NCBI GenBank assembly: GCA_051294375.1
Contig: CM119264.1
Coordinates: 12,526,263 to 12,590,262 of the forward strand
DNA: 64,000 nt
Source: Paraspadella gotoi
Taxonomy: Eukaryota > Chaetognatha
Direction of reading: 5' to 3'
Shown piece after piece: positions 11,071-22,871 of the stretch. The notes below the pieces were generated by a model, which was not told where the DNA came from, ran no database searches, and saw only the letters and a list, made by a program, of their open reading frames with translations. How positions within the stretch are numbered: position 1 is the stretch's first letter; every line of letters starts with the position of its first letter. Both the position numbers and the translations under genes were made by a program.

Positions 11071-11645
11071 CAAATCCAATCTCTTCTCCCGATACAAAGG
11101 GATCAAGATACCATGACCAACGCCGCAAAGAGCATCGGGCCTTCAGGGACTAATCCCGTTTTTGCCTTTAAAAACAAACGGAGAAAAGCCGAAGAAAGAA
11201 GAAAGCTGAAAAAAAAGCAAAAGAAAAGCAAAAGGCGAAAGGCGAAACGAATTGTGAATTTTCTTTTTTTTCACGGTTCTAAGGACGCTCAGCTTTGAAA
11301 TAAGCTGTAAGAGAGAGTTGAAAGTGTAAAGAGCTCTTGCTGCTCTCAGCTCAGTTTACTTCAACTTTAGGTAAGCCAAGGTTATTTTTTAAAGTAGTTT
11401 TAAAAGTGGTGTAATCTTTGTTAACGAACGACGCTAATTCTACTACAAATTTTTAAAAAAGAAATCCTTTTGAAATATTCGAGTTGATTTCCGCAATCTC
11501 AAATTGCGAAATACTTAAACCGTCTCGGCTCACGTCACAAAACAAACGAAAAAACTCGCTGATCTCTCATTAATGGATTGTGCCGTAATTTTTCAGGCTT
11601 TGCTCTGCCTAATCATTTTTTTTTTATCTTCTAATGCGTTGAGAA

Positions 11646-11711
<66 letters not shown>

Positions 11712-11916
11712 TGCCTCTTTTCATTGTCTTCTGCCAGTTCATCAGCAAACATTAGCAGAGCTGAAATTTCTTTCTCTCCCTTTTTTTTTCGCCCTTACTT
11801 TTTTTTTCTCTCACGAACGAAGAAATTCCTCCTTATCTCCTTGGCGCAGCGAATCGAGGCCGAGGAGAAAGATATCGCCAGCTCTCTCTCTCCTATCTCT
11901 CTCTCTCTCTCTCTCT

Positions 11917-14021
11917 GAGTCATATACTCAGCCTCTCCCGGATGCAGGCCGTCCACCGGAGCAGCGGCGCGCGGCTGCCGACCGACTCACTTCTCCTTCC
12001 GGACTTCTCCCGCTCGGATCAGGAGATTTTCTCTCTCTCAATGGTGAGTCGGGCTTCTTCCGGTCGAAGTCGCGAGCGATCGGGCCCGGATTTCTCTCTC
12101 TCTCCTCTCTCTCTCTCTCCTCTCTCTCTCTCTTCTCTCCTCTCTCTCTCTCTCTCTCCTCCACCAACAACGACAAGTCAAGTTCTCACCATTTTTTGGA
12201 GGAAACAGATTTTAAGCGCTTCATTAGGCGCTAGAGAACTAATAGTCATTACTCACTAGATAAGGCAAAACAAACTGGCCTCGGCTGTGTAAATCACTTA
12301 CATCAATTGGGATTTTATGTCAAATGGTGAATGACCTTTCCTTTAAAAAAATTTACATTTGGCTTTTAGTCAGTTTGTTGCTTCAATAAAGCCAAATACA
12401 ATTAAAAACAGTTTTTAAAAAAGAAATTTTGATTGAAGCGTTTGGACAATTCTGAAAGTTTATAGTTAAATTCCTAAGTTTCTTGGAAAACTTTAGCGCG
12501 TTTGACTCTAAACCCAAGAAAGATGTTTGTCAAAATCCTGGCGACCTTAAGGAGGACCAGTGATAGCAGGGGGGTAAAAAGCTGAAAACATTACGTTGAC
12601 CCTTTAACTTAAGCTGGTTCTGATCATATAATTTTCATATCATTTGGAGAATAGTTAAAAATTCATAAAACTCAGGGAGCTTAATTTTCTTATAAAAATT
12701 GTAAACAAAATCTTTTTCAAGTTTAAAATTTTTTTTTCCAAAAAAGGGTAAGATCTAATTTTAAAAAGATTTCAGCTTTTTTCACAAAAATTTTATAAGA
12801 AAAAAAAACTAGGAATGAATCAAAATTTAAGGTATCGGACTGATTTTATTTAAACTTTCTTTTCAAAGATTCTGTTAATTGGATGAAAATAAACTCTTTG
12901 AAGTATATAAATATAAAAGAAGAAAAGATTCTGTATTTTTGCTAAATTTTAATTGTTTAATTAGGATGCAATCAATATGAGTTTAATTATACATTTAAGT
13001 GAATATGAATAAAATTAATAATAGAAATTAACATAATAATTACTTTTTCCAATATTGCTAAAATATTATAAACAGAATTGTAAAAATTTAGCTCTAAGAC
13101 AAAAGTGGGACTGGACTTACACGGAGTAATTGAAATCATCTGCTGCATTTCTAATCAGAATCAATTATATTTTTGCTACTTTTATAGAGTAGAGTGGTAG
13201 GGAAAAAGGTAGAGAAGAAAGGAAAGGATGACACAGAAAATATGAGGGTAGAAAACGTTGGAGAAAGGGGTAGAAAAAGTCAGAGAGGAAAAGAGAGAAA
13301 AAGAGGAAGTTCGAAAAAAAAGTTGAGAAAGAAAGAAAATAAGAAAAGGAGTGAAAAACAAAAGAAAAAAAATTTTATAATATAGCGTGCCATTTTTGCC
13401 AAAGCAGTAGTATATCTAAAATACGCACAGATCTTACGAGCAATTTGATCTCTAAAATTGCTCTTGCCATGAAAAAATATTTTTAGTTTCATCTTAATTA
13501 AGTGCGGATACCCGTAATAAGAATGATTGTCAAAAAATATTGTTACCGTATTTTTTGAAAACATAGAAATTCACACCAGTGAGATCTATGTTATGAGGAG
13601 AAGATAGAATATATATAAATAGAAGATGTTTCATATTTATCAAGGGAAAAAGAAATAATAGTTATTTAAGTTCCAATTTCATTGTTGAAAATACCCGTAT
13701 AAAAATCACTGCCTATCAAAACAATTTCTTGAAAGAAAGACTCCCCGGATCCCGCGGAACCCATGATCGATCCGCTCGGAGGCAGAGAGAAAAAGACTCG
13801 GCGGTGACGAGGGTAAAGAGAGAGAGAAGAGAGTAGTTTGTGCCCTGAGGCTCCGATCGGATCGACTCTGCCGTCGCGCGAGATCCGGGAGACAGGGAGA
13901 AGGAAGAGGAAGAGGAGTAAGAAGAGCCGAGCGAAGTAAGTCGAAGGCGGGGAGAAGCCGATCGGTCCGCAGCGCGCTGCTCCGGAGGCTGCGCTGATAC
14001 GAGGCTTCTGAGTAAAGCCAT

Positions 14022-14068
<47 letters not shown>

Positions 14069-14236
14069 CGGGCCCGAATCCTCCGACTTCGAACGGAAGA
14101 AGCCCGACTCACCAAAAAGAGAGAAAAATCTCCCTGATCCGAGCCGGAAGAAGTCCCGGAAGGAGAAGTGAGTCGGTCGGCAGCCGGACGCCGCTGCTGC
14201 GTGGACCTGCATCCGGGAGAGCTGAGTATATGACTC
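11917..14236 (+). mobile_element. 2.3 kb long-TIR element inside a CT array (copy 2)
   Basis: Arms at 11917-12093 and 14064-14236 in inverted orientation, again ending at GAGTCATATACTC and flanked on both sides by CT repeats on the plus strand. Here the right flank is complete (CT array to about 14280, then single-copy T-rich sequence), which strengthens the insertion reading. In the right arm the ATG of the ATGGTGAGT motif reads TTG. This copy belongs to the large duplication and is not an independent insertion. Confidence 0.6.
13040..13575 (+). repeat. Dispersed repeat inside the TIR element (copy 2)
   Basis: Counterpart of 6130-6690 carried by the large duplication, with the same blocks ending in TTACCGTATTTTTTGAAAAC. 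Confidence 0.6.
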
Positions 14237-14272
<36 letters not shown>

Positions 14273-14279
14273 CTCTCTT

Positions 14280-14667
14280 TCTCTTTTTTTCTCTTTTAAT
14301 CTTTTTTTTCCTTTTCTTTTTTTCCTCATGAACTTCCTTCCCCAGCGTCGCCGGAGGTTGTTCATAAAACTGAAAACCGCTAATGAGTCTAACGAGGAAT
14401 CCTGGATCGTAAACGTCGAAGGAAGAGGAACGAGTCTTAAATCCTCCACCTGTCCTTTGTTTTTTTTCTCTTTCTTTGCCGTCAGTTTCGATCGTCACGC
14501 GATTTTCATTTCGTTTTCCCGACGAACGTAGGACAAAACGATAGAACGCGAAGAGGTCGCTGGGTGGTTGACCCTGATCGAGAAGACCGAATTGACCAGT
14601 TTTTGACCACAAACAGCTTTGACTCCACATAATCAGGCTCTCTCTCTCTCTCTTCTTCTCTCCTCTC

Positions 14668-14719
<52 letters not shown>

Positions 14720-15595
14720 TCTCTTCTCTCACTTCTTTTCAACGGATTAATATGTCACTGACATTTTCTCAACTGCAACAAAGTTAATCACCTGATCATT
14801 TCGTTTTCGTTACTAAACGCGCTTTGTTCGCCTAAAAACGACGTACACCATCGGTATTTATCAAAAGTCTCCTCTGTATTTCTTTTTATTTATTTCTTTT
14901 TCTTTTTTAGTGTTATTTGTTTTTTTTTTTGCTTTTTTTTCTATTTTTTTTTTTTTTTTCATGTCTTGATCGATCGTTCCCCTTCCTCTCACTTTTTCTG
15001 ACTTTTCGTTCCTCCATTTTTTTCTCCTCTTATTTTCCTCCAGTCCTTGCTCTTTTTACAGATCGGCCTTGAAAATCCTGCGTCTCTCTCTCTTCTCTCT
15101 CCGTCTCTCTCTCTCTCTTTCTTCTCTCGTTATTCTCTCATCTCTCTCCTCTCTTCTCCTCTCTCTCTCTCCTCGTCATCACTCTCTCTCTCTCTCTTCT
15201 CTTGTTGCCCTTTTCATTTCTTTTAAAGGGGCCGTTCAAAAAAATGCCAAACAAACGGAAGGAAACTTTTTTTTCTTTTTAAACTTCTCCCCGGGCCGCC
15301 GTTGTTCTCACTCACACGACTGTCTCTGTCTCGCTCTCTCTCTCTGTCTTTTTGACAAAGGAACGTTGGCTTAAACGCCATTTTTTCTTCTATTTATAAA
15401 AACAAGAACAACGACAACAAGGCTTCGCTAACGAGGGGCCTCGTCTTCTTGGTCGATTAATCGCGTGTCCAAAAATGGTTAAAGCCTTCATGAAAAATAG
15501 AGTTCATTTTAAAAATGGAGTTTCTCCTTCTCATTTTCCTTTTTTTTAATCTTTTTTTCTTTCTTTTTTCTTCTTTCTTCCTTTTTTTCGATCTT
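14280..15595. other. Single-copy T- and CT-rich stretch, no gene seen
   Basis: 14330-14630 is of ordinary composition. A minus-strand frame there gives about 100 normal-looking residues before running into the GA array, but no splice or start evidence supports it. 14637-14730 is a CT array, 14880-15060 is T-rich with runs of 12 or more T, and 15085-15345 holds several broken CT arrays around a short complex patch. Confidence 0.6.
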
Positions 15596-15596
15596 T

Positions 15597-15735
<139 letters not shown>

Positions 15736-15835
15736 ATTTATTCTACTGTACTTATTTTCCCTTTTTTATTAAAAAATAATGTACTTAATGTTCTCCACTT
15801 CTATTTAAATTAAAAATTCTGCCTTGAGTTACATA

Positions 15836-15994
15836 CAGTGTGTCCCAATGGTACTGTCTGTTAATAAAAGCTTCCTGCTCCTATACCAGATCGAAAACTT
15901 TAATTTATTATAATGAATATATATATAATTATATATATATATATTTTTTTTTAACATGTAAAAGTTTAACCGACAGTACCATTGGGACACACTG
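15836..15994 (+). mobile_element. 159 bp MITE of Tc1/mariner type
   Basis: The left end begins CAGTGTGTCCCAATGG and the right end is its reverse complement. The inverted repeats match for 23 bases, then one mismatch, then 5 more. The element is bounded by TA on both sides (15834-15835 and 15995-15996), the target duplication of Tc1/mariner elements. The interior is AT-rich with a TA-dinucleotide stretch and is too short to code, so it depends on a transposase elsewhere. The near-perfect arms suggest fairly recent activity. The superfamily is inferred from the TA target and the CAGT start. Confidence 0.88.
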
Positions 15995-16179
15995 TATATA
16001 CCTAAAATAAATCACCAATAAAAACGAATAAATACGCCTCTTTTCACCGCAGCGAGGGATTTTCCACAAAAATTAATGAATTTTAAATAATTTTCCGCCG
16101 CATTTCCCGAATTTTCCACGAAAATTCCTTCTCTTATTCCGCATCATCCGATTTCCCTTGCCTTATGCAAATGGAAATT

Positions 16180-16255
16180 TCTTTCTCTCTCTCTCTCTCT
16201 CAGGCGCACTCTCTCTCTCTCTCTCTCTTCTCTCTTCTTCCTCTCTCTTCGTGTT
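16180..16255. repeat. CT array, interrupted
   Basis: CT runs broken by CAGGCGCA near 16201-16208. More pyrimidine-rich sequence follows to about 16360. Confidence 0.8.
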
Positions 16256-16451
16256 TTTCTTCGCAACGTCTTTTAAGCTTCCTCCTTTTTCTCTCTCTAC
16301 CCCCCCTTCGTCTCCTTCTCTCCTCGCAGCTTCTCCACCCTCCATCTCTTTCTCCCGTTGGAGAGCAAAGTCGTATAGATTTCAAAATTTACGATAAATC
16401 AGATTTTGTAAGAAGAGATTTTGCATTTTCGAGGTCTATGGCTAATCCGGA

Positions 16452-16520
16452 AGGGAGGAGGAGGAGGAGGAGGAGGAGGAGGAGGAGAGGAGGGAGGTCA
16501 GGAGGGGGGGGAGGGGGGAA
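16452..16520 (+). repeat. AGG array grading into G-runs
   Basis: GGAGG triplets for about 45 bp, then GGGAGG and runs of six to eight G. The plus strand meets the four-G-run pattern expected of a G-quadruplex. Confidence 0.8.
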
Positions 16521-16673
16521 GGCGACGGATGAAAAACTAGAAGGAAAATAAAATTGAAAGCGAAAAGTGGAAGAGGAAGCAGGGAGGAAGGAAGAATAAA
16601 AAGGAAGAGGAAAGAGAAAAATAAGAGTAGGCGAAAGATTAGGAAGAGGGAATAGGCTTGGGATAGAGCAGCA

Positions 16674-16712
<39 letters not shown>

Positions 16713-16759
16713 TGTAAGGCGAGTGAAAAAGTGCAATAAAGAAGCCAACCTCTCTTTTG

Positions 16760-17660
16760 TTGTCCCTTTAGACTCGCGCCTTTTACAACTAGTTCCCCTT
16801 TTTTCTATTCTCCTTGGCGCTGGCCATGGTTAAGGTAGCAGTAAAACGTTATTTTTAGATTACAAGAATTATAGTATTTTAAAAAAGAAAGCTTATATTT
16901 TATCAATAATTTATTTTATTTATATTTGTGATAGTTTTTTAAAAAAAATCTTATGCAACTTTAAAATAAAATGAAATTCAAATAAGTTTTTTTACAATAA
17001 ATAATAATCTTTTAATTTAATTTTTTATCTTTTTTATTATTTTTTTCTAACACCCTGATTATGCTCAATACCCCTTACATCCTTTGTGCCGTTGATTATA
17101 CGGCGCGGGTTGAGGACGACCAGGGACCAAGTGTGATCATCCGAGCTGTTCGAGACTTTATACTAAAATCAGTTTAACATCGATGGCATTCACAATCTAA
17201 AAGTCTCACACTTGATAGACTGTCAGAGTGTCACACAGAAGATTTTTAAAACTATCACTACGTATACAAATAAATAAATAAACGAAATTAAATTAAATAT
17301 TCCAATTTCTGTTCAGGAATAGTGAAAAAATATCAATATTTTTTTATTTAGGTTTTTTTTTATCTATCCATGACAGACTCAACACTGGACAGAGTTCGAC
17401 GTCCTTTCTCGTCATCTTCGGAACGAACGCCCGTTTTTTTATTATTAAGCTCTTGTCACATCGAGAGGGACAAAAAAAATATAATCTGTAGCATTGGACG
17501 TGATATTATCAGAATGAACTTAAAACAACAATTTAAACATAAACCTCAACAACAACCCATAGAATGTAAAGCACGGTTCGTTTCGTCGTTCTTCTCTATA
17601 TAAATCGCAGTAAACAAATCTCTTACGCAAATGATGAAATATTCCGAACGTCCGCGACTC
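16760..17660. other. AT-rich single-copy stretch with one candidate short frame
   Basis: Mostly AT-rich, with a more complex section at 17040-17240. Apart from the short frame at 17370-17603 there is no recognisable gene, RNA or repeat. Confidence 0.5.
17370..17603 (+). CDS. Candidate short ORF, 77 aa, unknown
   Basis: Starts at an ATG and reads 77 codons of mixed composition (MTDSTLDRVRRPF at the start, a Gln-rich patch near residues 52-62). It is one of the few frames here not made of simple repeats. The start context is weak (T at -3), no domain is recognised, and no splice or polyadenylation signal is evident. A chance frame remains more likely than a gene. Confidence 0.15.
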   Translation: MTDSTLDRVRRPFSSSSERTPVFLLLSSCHIERDKKNIICSIGRDIIRMNLKQQFKHKPQQQPIECKARFVSSFFSI

Positions 17661-17667
17661 GAAGGTG

Positions 17668-17700
17668 TTGGGCTGGGGGGCCGAGGGGGGGGGGAATACC
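17668..17700 (+). repeat. G-run cluster with G-quadruplex pattern
   Basis: Runs of three, six, four and nine G occur within about 30 bases, separated by short loops. This is a strong match to the usual four-run quadruplex pattern on the plus strand. Confidence 0.7.
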
Positions 17701-18049
17701 AAAGGAGGAGGCGACGAAGAGGGGTGGGAGACGTCGGTCTCCCAAAACCAACGAATTCATATCCATCAAAATTTATTCGGAAAGGAAGAGATAAATTCGA
17801 GTTGAGGGGTAGGTGGAGGGGCGAAAAGGGATTCGTGAGACGATGGGTAAGGTACCGAGGTAAGTTAGAACGACGGACGCGCCCAGAAAAAAGGAATACA
17901 GGTTGTCGGGGTTAGTTGAAAGAAACGACGTAGAAAGTAAATACACGCCGCGACTTGCGAAGGCAAATCAGGTTTTTAATCAGCGAAAATATAAATTTGA
18001 TCAAAAAATCGTCACGTGTTTTCGTAGAATAAATTAATAGGCAGGGCGA

Positions 18050-18380
18050 GAAAGAGAGATGACGAGAGAGAGAGAGAAGAGAGAGAATAGTGGAGTAGAT
18101 GACGAGAGTAGAGTAGAGAGAGAGACGATAGACTTTGAGTATGAGAGAACAAGAGAGAGAGAGGAAAGCAACGTAATCTGAATACATTATTGATTGGATT
18201 CTGTTTTCATAACTGCAAAAGGCCGGAAAAGGAAAGATAATGACCAGGATGTGGTTACGAAAAAAAAATCCAATTTGTCACGTATAGAGGCGAAAGCCAG
18301 AGAGAGAGAGAGACCGAGAGACAGAGAGACAGAGACAGACAGAGAGACAGAGAGAAAAGAAACAGAGAGAGAAGACTGGA
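18050..18380. repeat. GA and GACA arrays
   Basis: 18050-18165 has broken GA runs with GATGACGAGAG spacers, and 18298-18378 has GA runs mixed with GACA units. The spacer between them is ordinary AT-rich sequence. Confidence 0.75.
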
Positions 18381-18771
18381 AGTCATAACTATTAACTTTG
18401 CAATAGATAAGAAATGTATTTTTGACAAAAGAAAGACAACTAAGATTCACTTTTTTTTGTCGAGCTGGCACTCTCTGTCTGAGCTGGCAGTCTCTTTTTC
18501 CGTCTGTTTGTCAGTCTCTCTGTCTGTTCAATCGATCGTATTTCCATGGCTGGTTCCGCTAAGTCTGGCAGAGGCGCCTCCTTGTTTGTATCCGATTTTA
18601 CGTTAAAAACACCGGTAATGTTACTTGTCACTAGTTGCAGTTCTATTGTATTTAATATTTTTGAAAAAACCGACAAAGAAGAGGAAAATTAAAAACACAA
18701 AAAAACTACTTTGATCCAGTTTCACCGATGGAGGCGAACGAATGTTCAAGACAGGGACAACAATGAAGCAA

Positions 18772-18820
18772 ACGACGACGACGACGACGACGACAACGAC
18801 GACGACAACGACGACGACAA
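18772..18820. repeat. ACG trinucleotide array
   Basis: ACG units with AAC variants. Frames through it read as poly-Thr, poly-Asp or poly-Val. Confidence 0.9.
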
Positions 18821-18929
18821 TGGACAATTTTCGTTCTCGTCTCCCTTTCCTTTATTCCTCTTTTTTTCTCGCTTTTATTTCCACTTTTTTATCTCCATTT
18901 TCGATTCATCTTTTTTTCTTTTTGATTGT

Positions 18930-18932
<3 letters not shown>

Positions 18933-18991
<59 letters not shown>
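18933..18991. repeat. CT microsatellite
   Basis: Pure CT array of about 58 bp following a T-rich stretch. Confidence 0.95.
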
Positions 18992-18995
<4 letters not shown>

Positions 18996-18999
18996 ATCC

Positions 19000-19850
19000 G
19001 CCCATTTTTCGATCCAAAGCAAGTCAATCAATATGAGTTCGCCTGATTTCCAAATCGTTTTGTACCATTTTTTCCTCCATGGAATTTTCCTTTTGCGTGT
19101 CATTCCTTTTTAGTATTTTTCCAACATTGCTGGCAACAAAAGTCCAGTCATGACTTCATAGATTCATCCGTATTTTTTTCTCCTAAATATTTTTATTTCA
19201 CTCTTTATCTCTCACTTCGTCTTCTTTCCATGGTTGGCTAACTGAACTTTTTACTCTCCAAACTATGAGACGACTTTTTCGATCGCTTTTTTCCTAACGT
19301 AAAAATCAGAAATTTTGGGCAGAAAGAAAAACCGGTTCGAACGTTATCATTTGAAAGAAACTGCAAGCGCAACAGTTGAAAATAGTAAGTCTTGAAAAAT
19401 GAATTAGTGAATATTATTAACAGGTAACTGTTATATTTTCTGGAAGAAACTTATTCACGGTAGGGCAGAGAGGATGTGAAAGAAACAAAAAAAGTGCCAT
19501 CTCTGAAACCTATAAAATCTTTAAGTATACCCAAGAGACACTTAATGTGGTAGGTCAGCAAAATTCGATAAAGGCAGGATTTTTTTCAAATGCTAATTAA
19601 AGTTTTTGTGAATATGCTTACAATTTTAATGTCGATGTGAGTTTATACATTTAAAGAATATGAAATATTCTCAAAGATGAAAGAAAGGCGAGCGATATCT
19701 AAATAAAAATATTACCACGCCACTTTTTTCCACAGTGTCACGTCGTTCCAAAATGGAAAAAAAATTCGATTTCACTGTTGATGCTAACTACGCTGAACTT
19801 TCGGTGACTGGTGAAAGAGCACAGAGACGGATTTTCAAGGTCGATTGAGA
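19000..19850. other. AT-rich single-copy stretch
   Basis: No repeat array or recognisable gene. The only item of note is the 31-codon frame at 19753-19848. Confidence 0.5.
19753..19848 (+). CDS. Candidate small ORF, 31 aa
   Basis: An ATG in a near-ideal animal start context (CCAAAATGG) opens 31 codons with mixed composition, ending FKVD then TGA. The residues MEKKFDFTVDANYAEL look protein-like rather than repeat-derived. It may be a free-standing small ORF, the start of a first exon, or chance; no splice donor of good quality is seen. Function unknown. Confidence 0.2.
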   Translation: MEKKFDFTVDANYAELSVTGERAQRRIFKVD

Positions 19851-20069
19851 AAACGTGAAAAAAAACCTCTTGAATCGCGAGTTCCTTTTTTTTCACGAGT
19901 CATTTATCAGCGCGGGTTTTCCTTCTCATAAGTTTGGGCCGAAATGCGAGGTAGAGACGAGATCGAGTTTCAAAGCCTCCATTCGGAGGAGAGAAAGGAA
20001 AAGGAAGGAAAGGAGAAAGGGAAAAGGGAGGAAGGGAGATAAAGAAGAAAAACAGAGGCAGAGAGAAAA

Positions 20070-20072
<3 letters not shown>

Positions 20073-20145
<73 letters not shown>
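20073..20145. repeat. GA microsatellite
   Basis: Pure GA array of about 70 bp inside a wider purine-rich stretch (19985-20145). Confidence 0.95.
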
Positions 20146-20148
<3 letters not shown>

Positions 20149-20433
20149 AGAATACCAATTCTTCAGTACGATTATAGGACTTCGTTTCTTGATATGAAAA
20201 TAAGAATTGAAACAATTAAACGTCAGCGAGGAAATAAGAGAAGAAAGAAACAAGAGGAAGCATGATGGAAAGGATCTAGAGATAAGAAGGAAAGAGTAGA
20301 AAAGCTAAGTTATGGAAAATAAAAAGCTTTTAAAAAGAAAAATGTAAAAAAGGAAAAGATTTACGAAAAAAAAAAAAGGAAAAGAGGGGAGGGACCAAAA
20401 AAAAAAACGAAACAAAGTTGATGATTCCGACAA

Positions 20434-20690
20434 ACGACGAAGGCGACGACGACGACGACTAAGATGACAATAAAAAGACGATGATGACGACGACGACGAC
20501 GACGACGACGGGGATTTTCAAATCCAATTACATGAACGACGTTTTCGATCAACATGAAGGATGAGTCCCAATCGACATGACATCCGAGATGAGAGAGAGG
20601 AAGAAGAAACGGCGACGGTAGACGGACGACGACGAAACGACGACGTAAGACGACGACGACGACGACGACGACGAGACGACGACGCGGACG
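20434..20690. repeat. ACG arrays, two blocks
   Basis: ACG units at about 20434-20511 and 20621-20690, with a 110 bp spacer of ordinary composition. The valine- and arginine-rich frames here come from the arrays. Confidence 0.9.
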
Positions 20691-20754
20691 GTTTAGTCGA
20701 CCTCGGATAAGAAGGAAAAAGAAAATTTGACCAAAACGAATGCGAAAAGGGAAA

Positions 20755-20882
20755 AGGAGGGAGGGGAGGGGGGGTGGAGGAAGAGGAGGATTAACGAGGA
20801 AAAAGATGCGGCGGGTTTGTGGATCGATCATTCCGACGAAGGGAAGGGAAGGAGAGAGAGAGAGAGAAGAGAGAGAGAGAGG

Positions 20883-20949
<67 letters not shown>
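20755..20949. repeat. G-rich patch and interrupted GA array
   Basis: 20755-20790 has runs of three to seven G with quadruplex potential. 20850-20949 is a GA array broken by AAG and ACGAG interruptions. Confidence 0.8.
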
Positions 20950-20952
<3 letters not shown>

Positions 20953-20959
20953 AGAAGCC

Positions 20960-22140
20960 GGGGTTTGACGATGGCTCGAGTTAGATTGGAATTGGCATCG
21001 ACGATCGGGAATCGGGCTGAAAGGACGGATTAAGAGGCAGGGGTTGAGGCTTGGGTGGTCGGAAGGAGGAAAAGAGAAAAAGAAGGGAAGGAGGAAAGGA
21101 AAGGGAAGGAGAAAAAGAGGTTGGGTCAATCGAAGAAAGAAGGGACATTTCAGCTTGGAACGCCGAGTCGATTTCCGCTGTCTCCGCTTGGGACACGTTG
21201 GTCGCAATCACGGATTTTTGGCTCGGTCGCTTCGGGTCGATCGGATGGAACTCCGGGTGGGTCAAGAGTGGGCACTGAATGGCGAGAGAAGGAAGGGTCA
21301 GAGGAAGGGTCCTGTTGGGACTCGGCCAGGAATAGACTCGGACAAAAAAATAACAAAAGGCCAACGAATCAAAACAAAAAAAAAATTCCTCGACACGCAG
21401 AAAGCGAAAAAGAGGAGCAAAAGAAAACAAGAAAATTTCGTCGAAAAAGTTTATATGCAACCTCGTGTTATTTTTTTTTTCGTCTTTCCTCTGATATCGT
21501 GCTGGACTTTTACTTCCTGAATTTTCTTTTATGACTCTTTAAAATTATTTGGCATTACTTTGACTCGTCAATTTATTTTCTTAAAGCCAAATCCGCTTCG
21601 TTATTTATTTATTTTTTATAATGCTTTGAATCCAAGAAATCCATATGATAAGGATATCCTGGCAGCTTGTGTAGATTCTCGCTGTTTTTAAAGTTTTTTT
21701 TCCGAAAAAGCAGTTCTCATAAAAGTTTGAGCCGTTTCGTCTTCTGTCCAGACACAGTCATTCCATTGTGGGGATAAGTAAATTATAAAATTTTAAAAAG
21801 AAGTAAAAGATATATTACACAAACACTAAAACTTGGTACAAAGTTTCATTGAAGCCTTTGAATTCAATTTGAATATTATATATTGTATATTAAAGACCTC
21901 AATTGCATTTGGTGTAAAAACCAATAATTCTTTCCCGATTTACATACAAGTTTGAAATAAATTGTATATGAGTAAGTTACAATTGGTTTTTCCAATCAAC
22001 TACAAATTGTGGACAGCTCGCTTTTACCGAAGTCAAGATTTTCCGATATCGGAAAAATAAGGCATCAAATAAAATTCTAAAAAAATAATATTCCGGCAAA
22101 AAGCGGAAATTTATTATTGGTTCCAAAGAAAAGGAGAGGG
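20960..22140. other. Single-copy stretch, no gene called
   Basis: 20960-21350 is GC-balanced with a purine-rich middle (21060-21120). Open frames exist on both strands, but none has a supported start and none is recognised. 21530-22140 is AT-rich and holds the perfect palindrome at 22039-22056. Confidence 0.5.
22039..22056. other. Perfect 18 bp palindrome
   Basis: TTTTCCGATATCGGAAAA is its own reverse complement, in AT-rich single-copy sequence. It could be a binding site for a dimeric protein or chance; no partner sequence is seen. Confidence 0.8.
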
Positions 22141-22149
22141 CGCTAAGAG

Positions 22150-22212
22150 AAAGAATGAAGGAAAGAAAGAGGGAAAGAATATAAGAATTAGAAAATTAAA
22201 TAAATAAATGAA

Positions 22213-22295
<83 letters not shown>

Positions 22296-22357
22296 ATTAA
22301 ATAATTAAATAAATAAATAAATTAAATAATAAAATAAATGATTAAATAATTAAATAA

Positions 22358-22441
<84 letters not shown>

Positions 22442-22484
22442 ATTAAATAATTAAATAAATAAAGAAAGAAAGAAAGAAAGACAG

Positions 22485-22529
<45 letters not shown>

Positions 22530-22546
22530 GAGACGGAGAGATTCCC
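22150..22546. repeat. Compound AAAG / AAAT / AAAG / GA microsatellite
   Basis: A GAAA-rich start is followed by about 265 bp of AAAT units with ATTA-type interruptions, then AAAG units at 22463-22480 and a GA array at 22489-22530. It is the longest uninterrupted simple-sequence block in the window. Confidence 0.95.
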
Positions 22547-22626
22547 ATCGCCGGCGTCGCCCCTCGAAAAAGGATTATAGAAAAACAAATCAAATCTCAT
22601 TTGCATTTTAATGTCTTTATGGAATC

Positions 22627-22770
22627 ATGGAAGACGAAATAAATACGACGCAAGAAGCGAGGTTTAAAAAGAGGGCGGTTTCTGCGGCGGCAGCTGAGGC
22701 GGCTGAGGCGGTTGAGGCGGCAGCGGAAGCAACGAAAAAAACATTTTGTTTAGAAATTATTGCTTTTTGA
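22627..22770 (+). CDS. Candidate small ORF, 47 aa, Ala/Glu helix
   Basis: An ATG with A at -3 and G at +4 opens 47 codons. An N-terminal charged part (MEDEINTTQEARFKKRA) is followed by a 9-base repeat of GGCGGCTGA type that reads as Ala-Ala-Glu units over residues 19-35, then a short hydrophobic tail. The Ala/Glu part would form a helix. The frame lies directly downstream of the large compound array. A minisatellite that happens to be open is a real alternative, and no homologue is recognised. Confidence 0.25.
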   Translation: MEDEINTTQEARFKKRAVSAAAAEAAEAVEAAAEATKKTFCLEIIAF

Positions 22771-22771
22771 A

Positions 22772-22824
22772 AGAGAGAGAAAGAGAGAGAAAGAGTGAGA
22801 GAGAAATGAGAGTGAGAGAGAAAT

Positions 22825-22865
<41 letters not shown>
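22772..22865. repeat. GA array with GTGAGAGAG units
   Basis: GA runs mixed with GAGTGAGAGAGAAAT units, then a pure GA run at about 22828-22865. Confidence 0.85.

Positions 22866-22871
<6 letters not shown>

Noticed and set aside
13706-14449. Minus-strand open frame of 247 codons
   Set aside because: It runs through GA/CT arrays and the TIR arm and shares no frame with the duplicate at about 6810-7320. Neighbouring frames are equally open, so it is a low-stop artefact.
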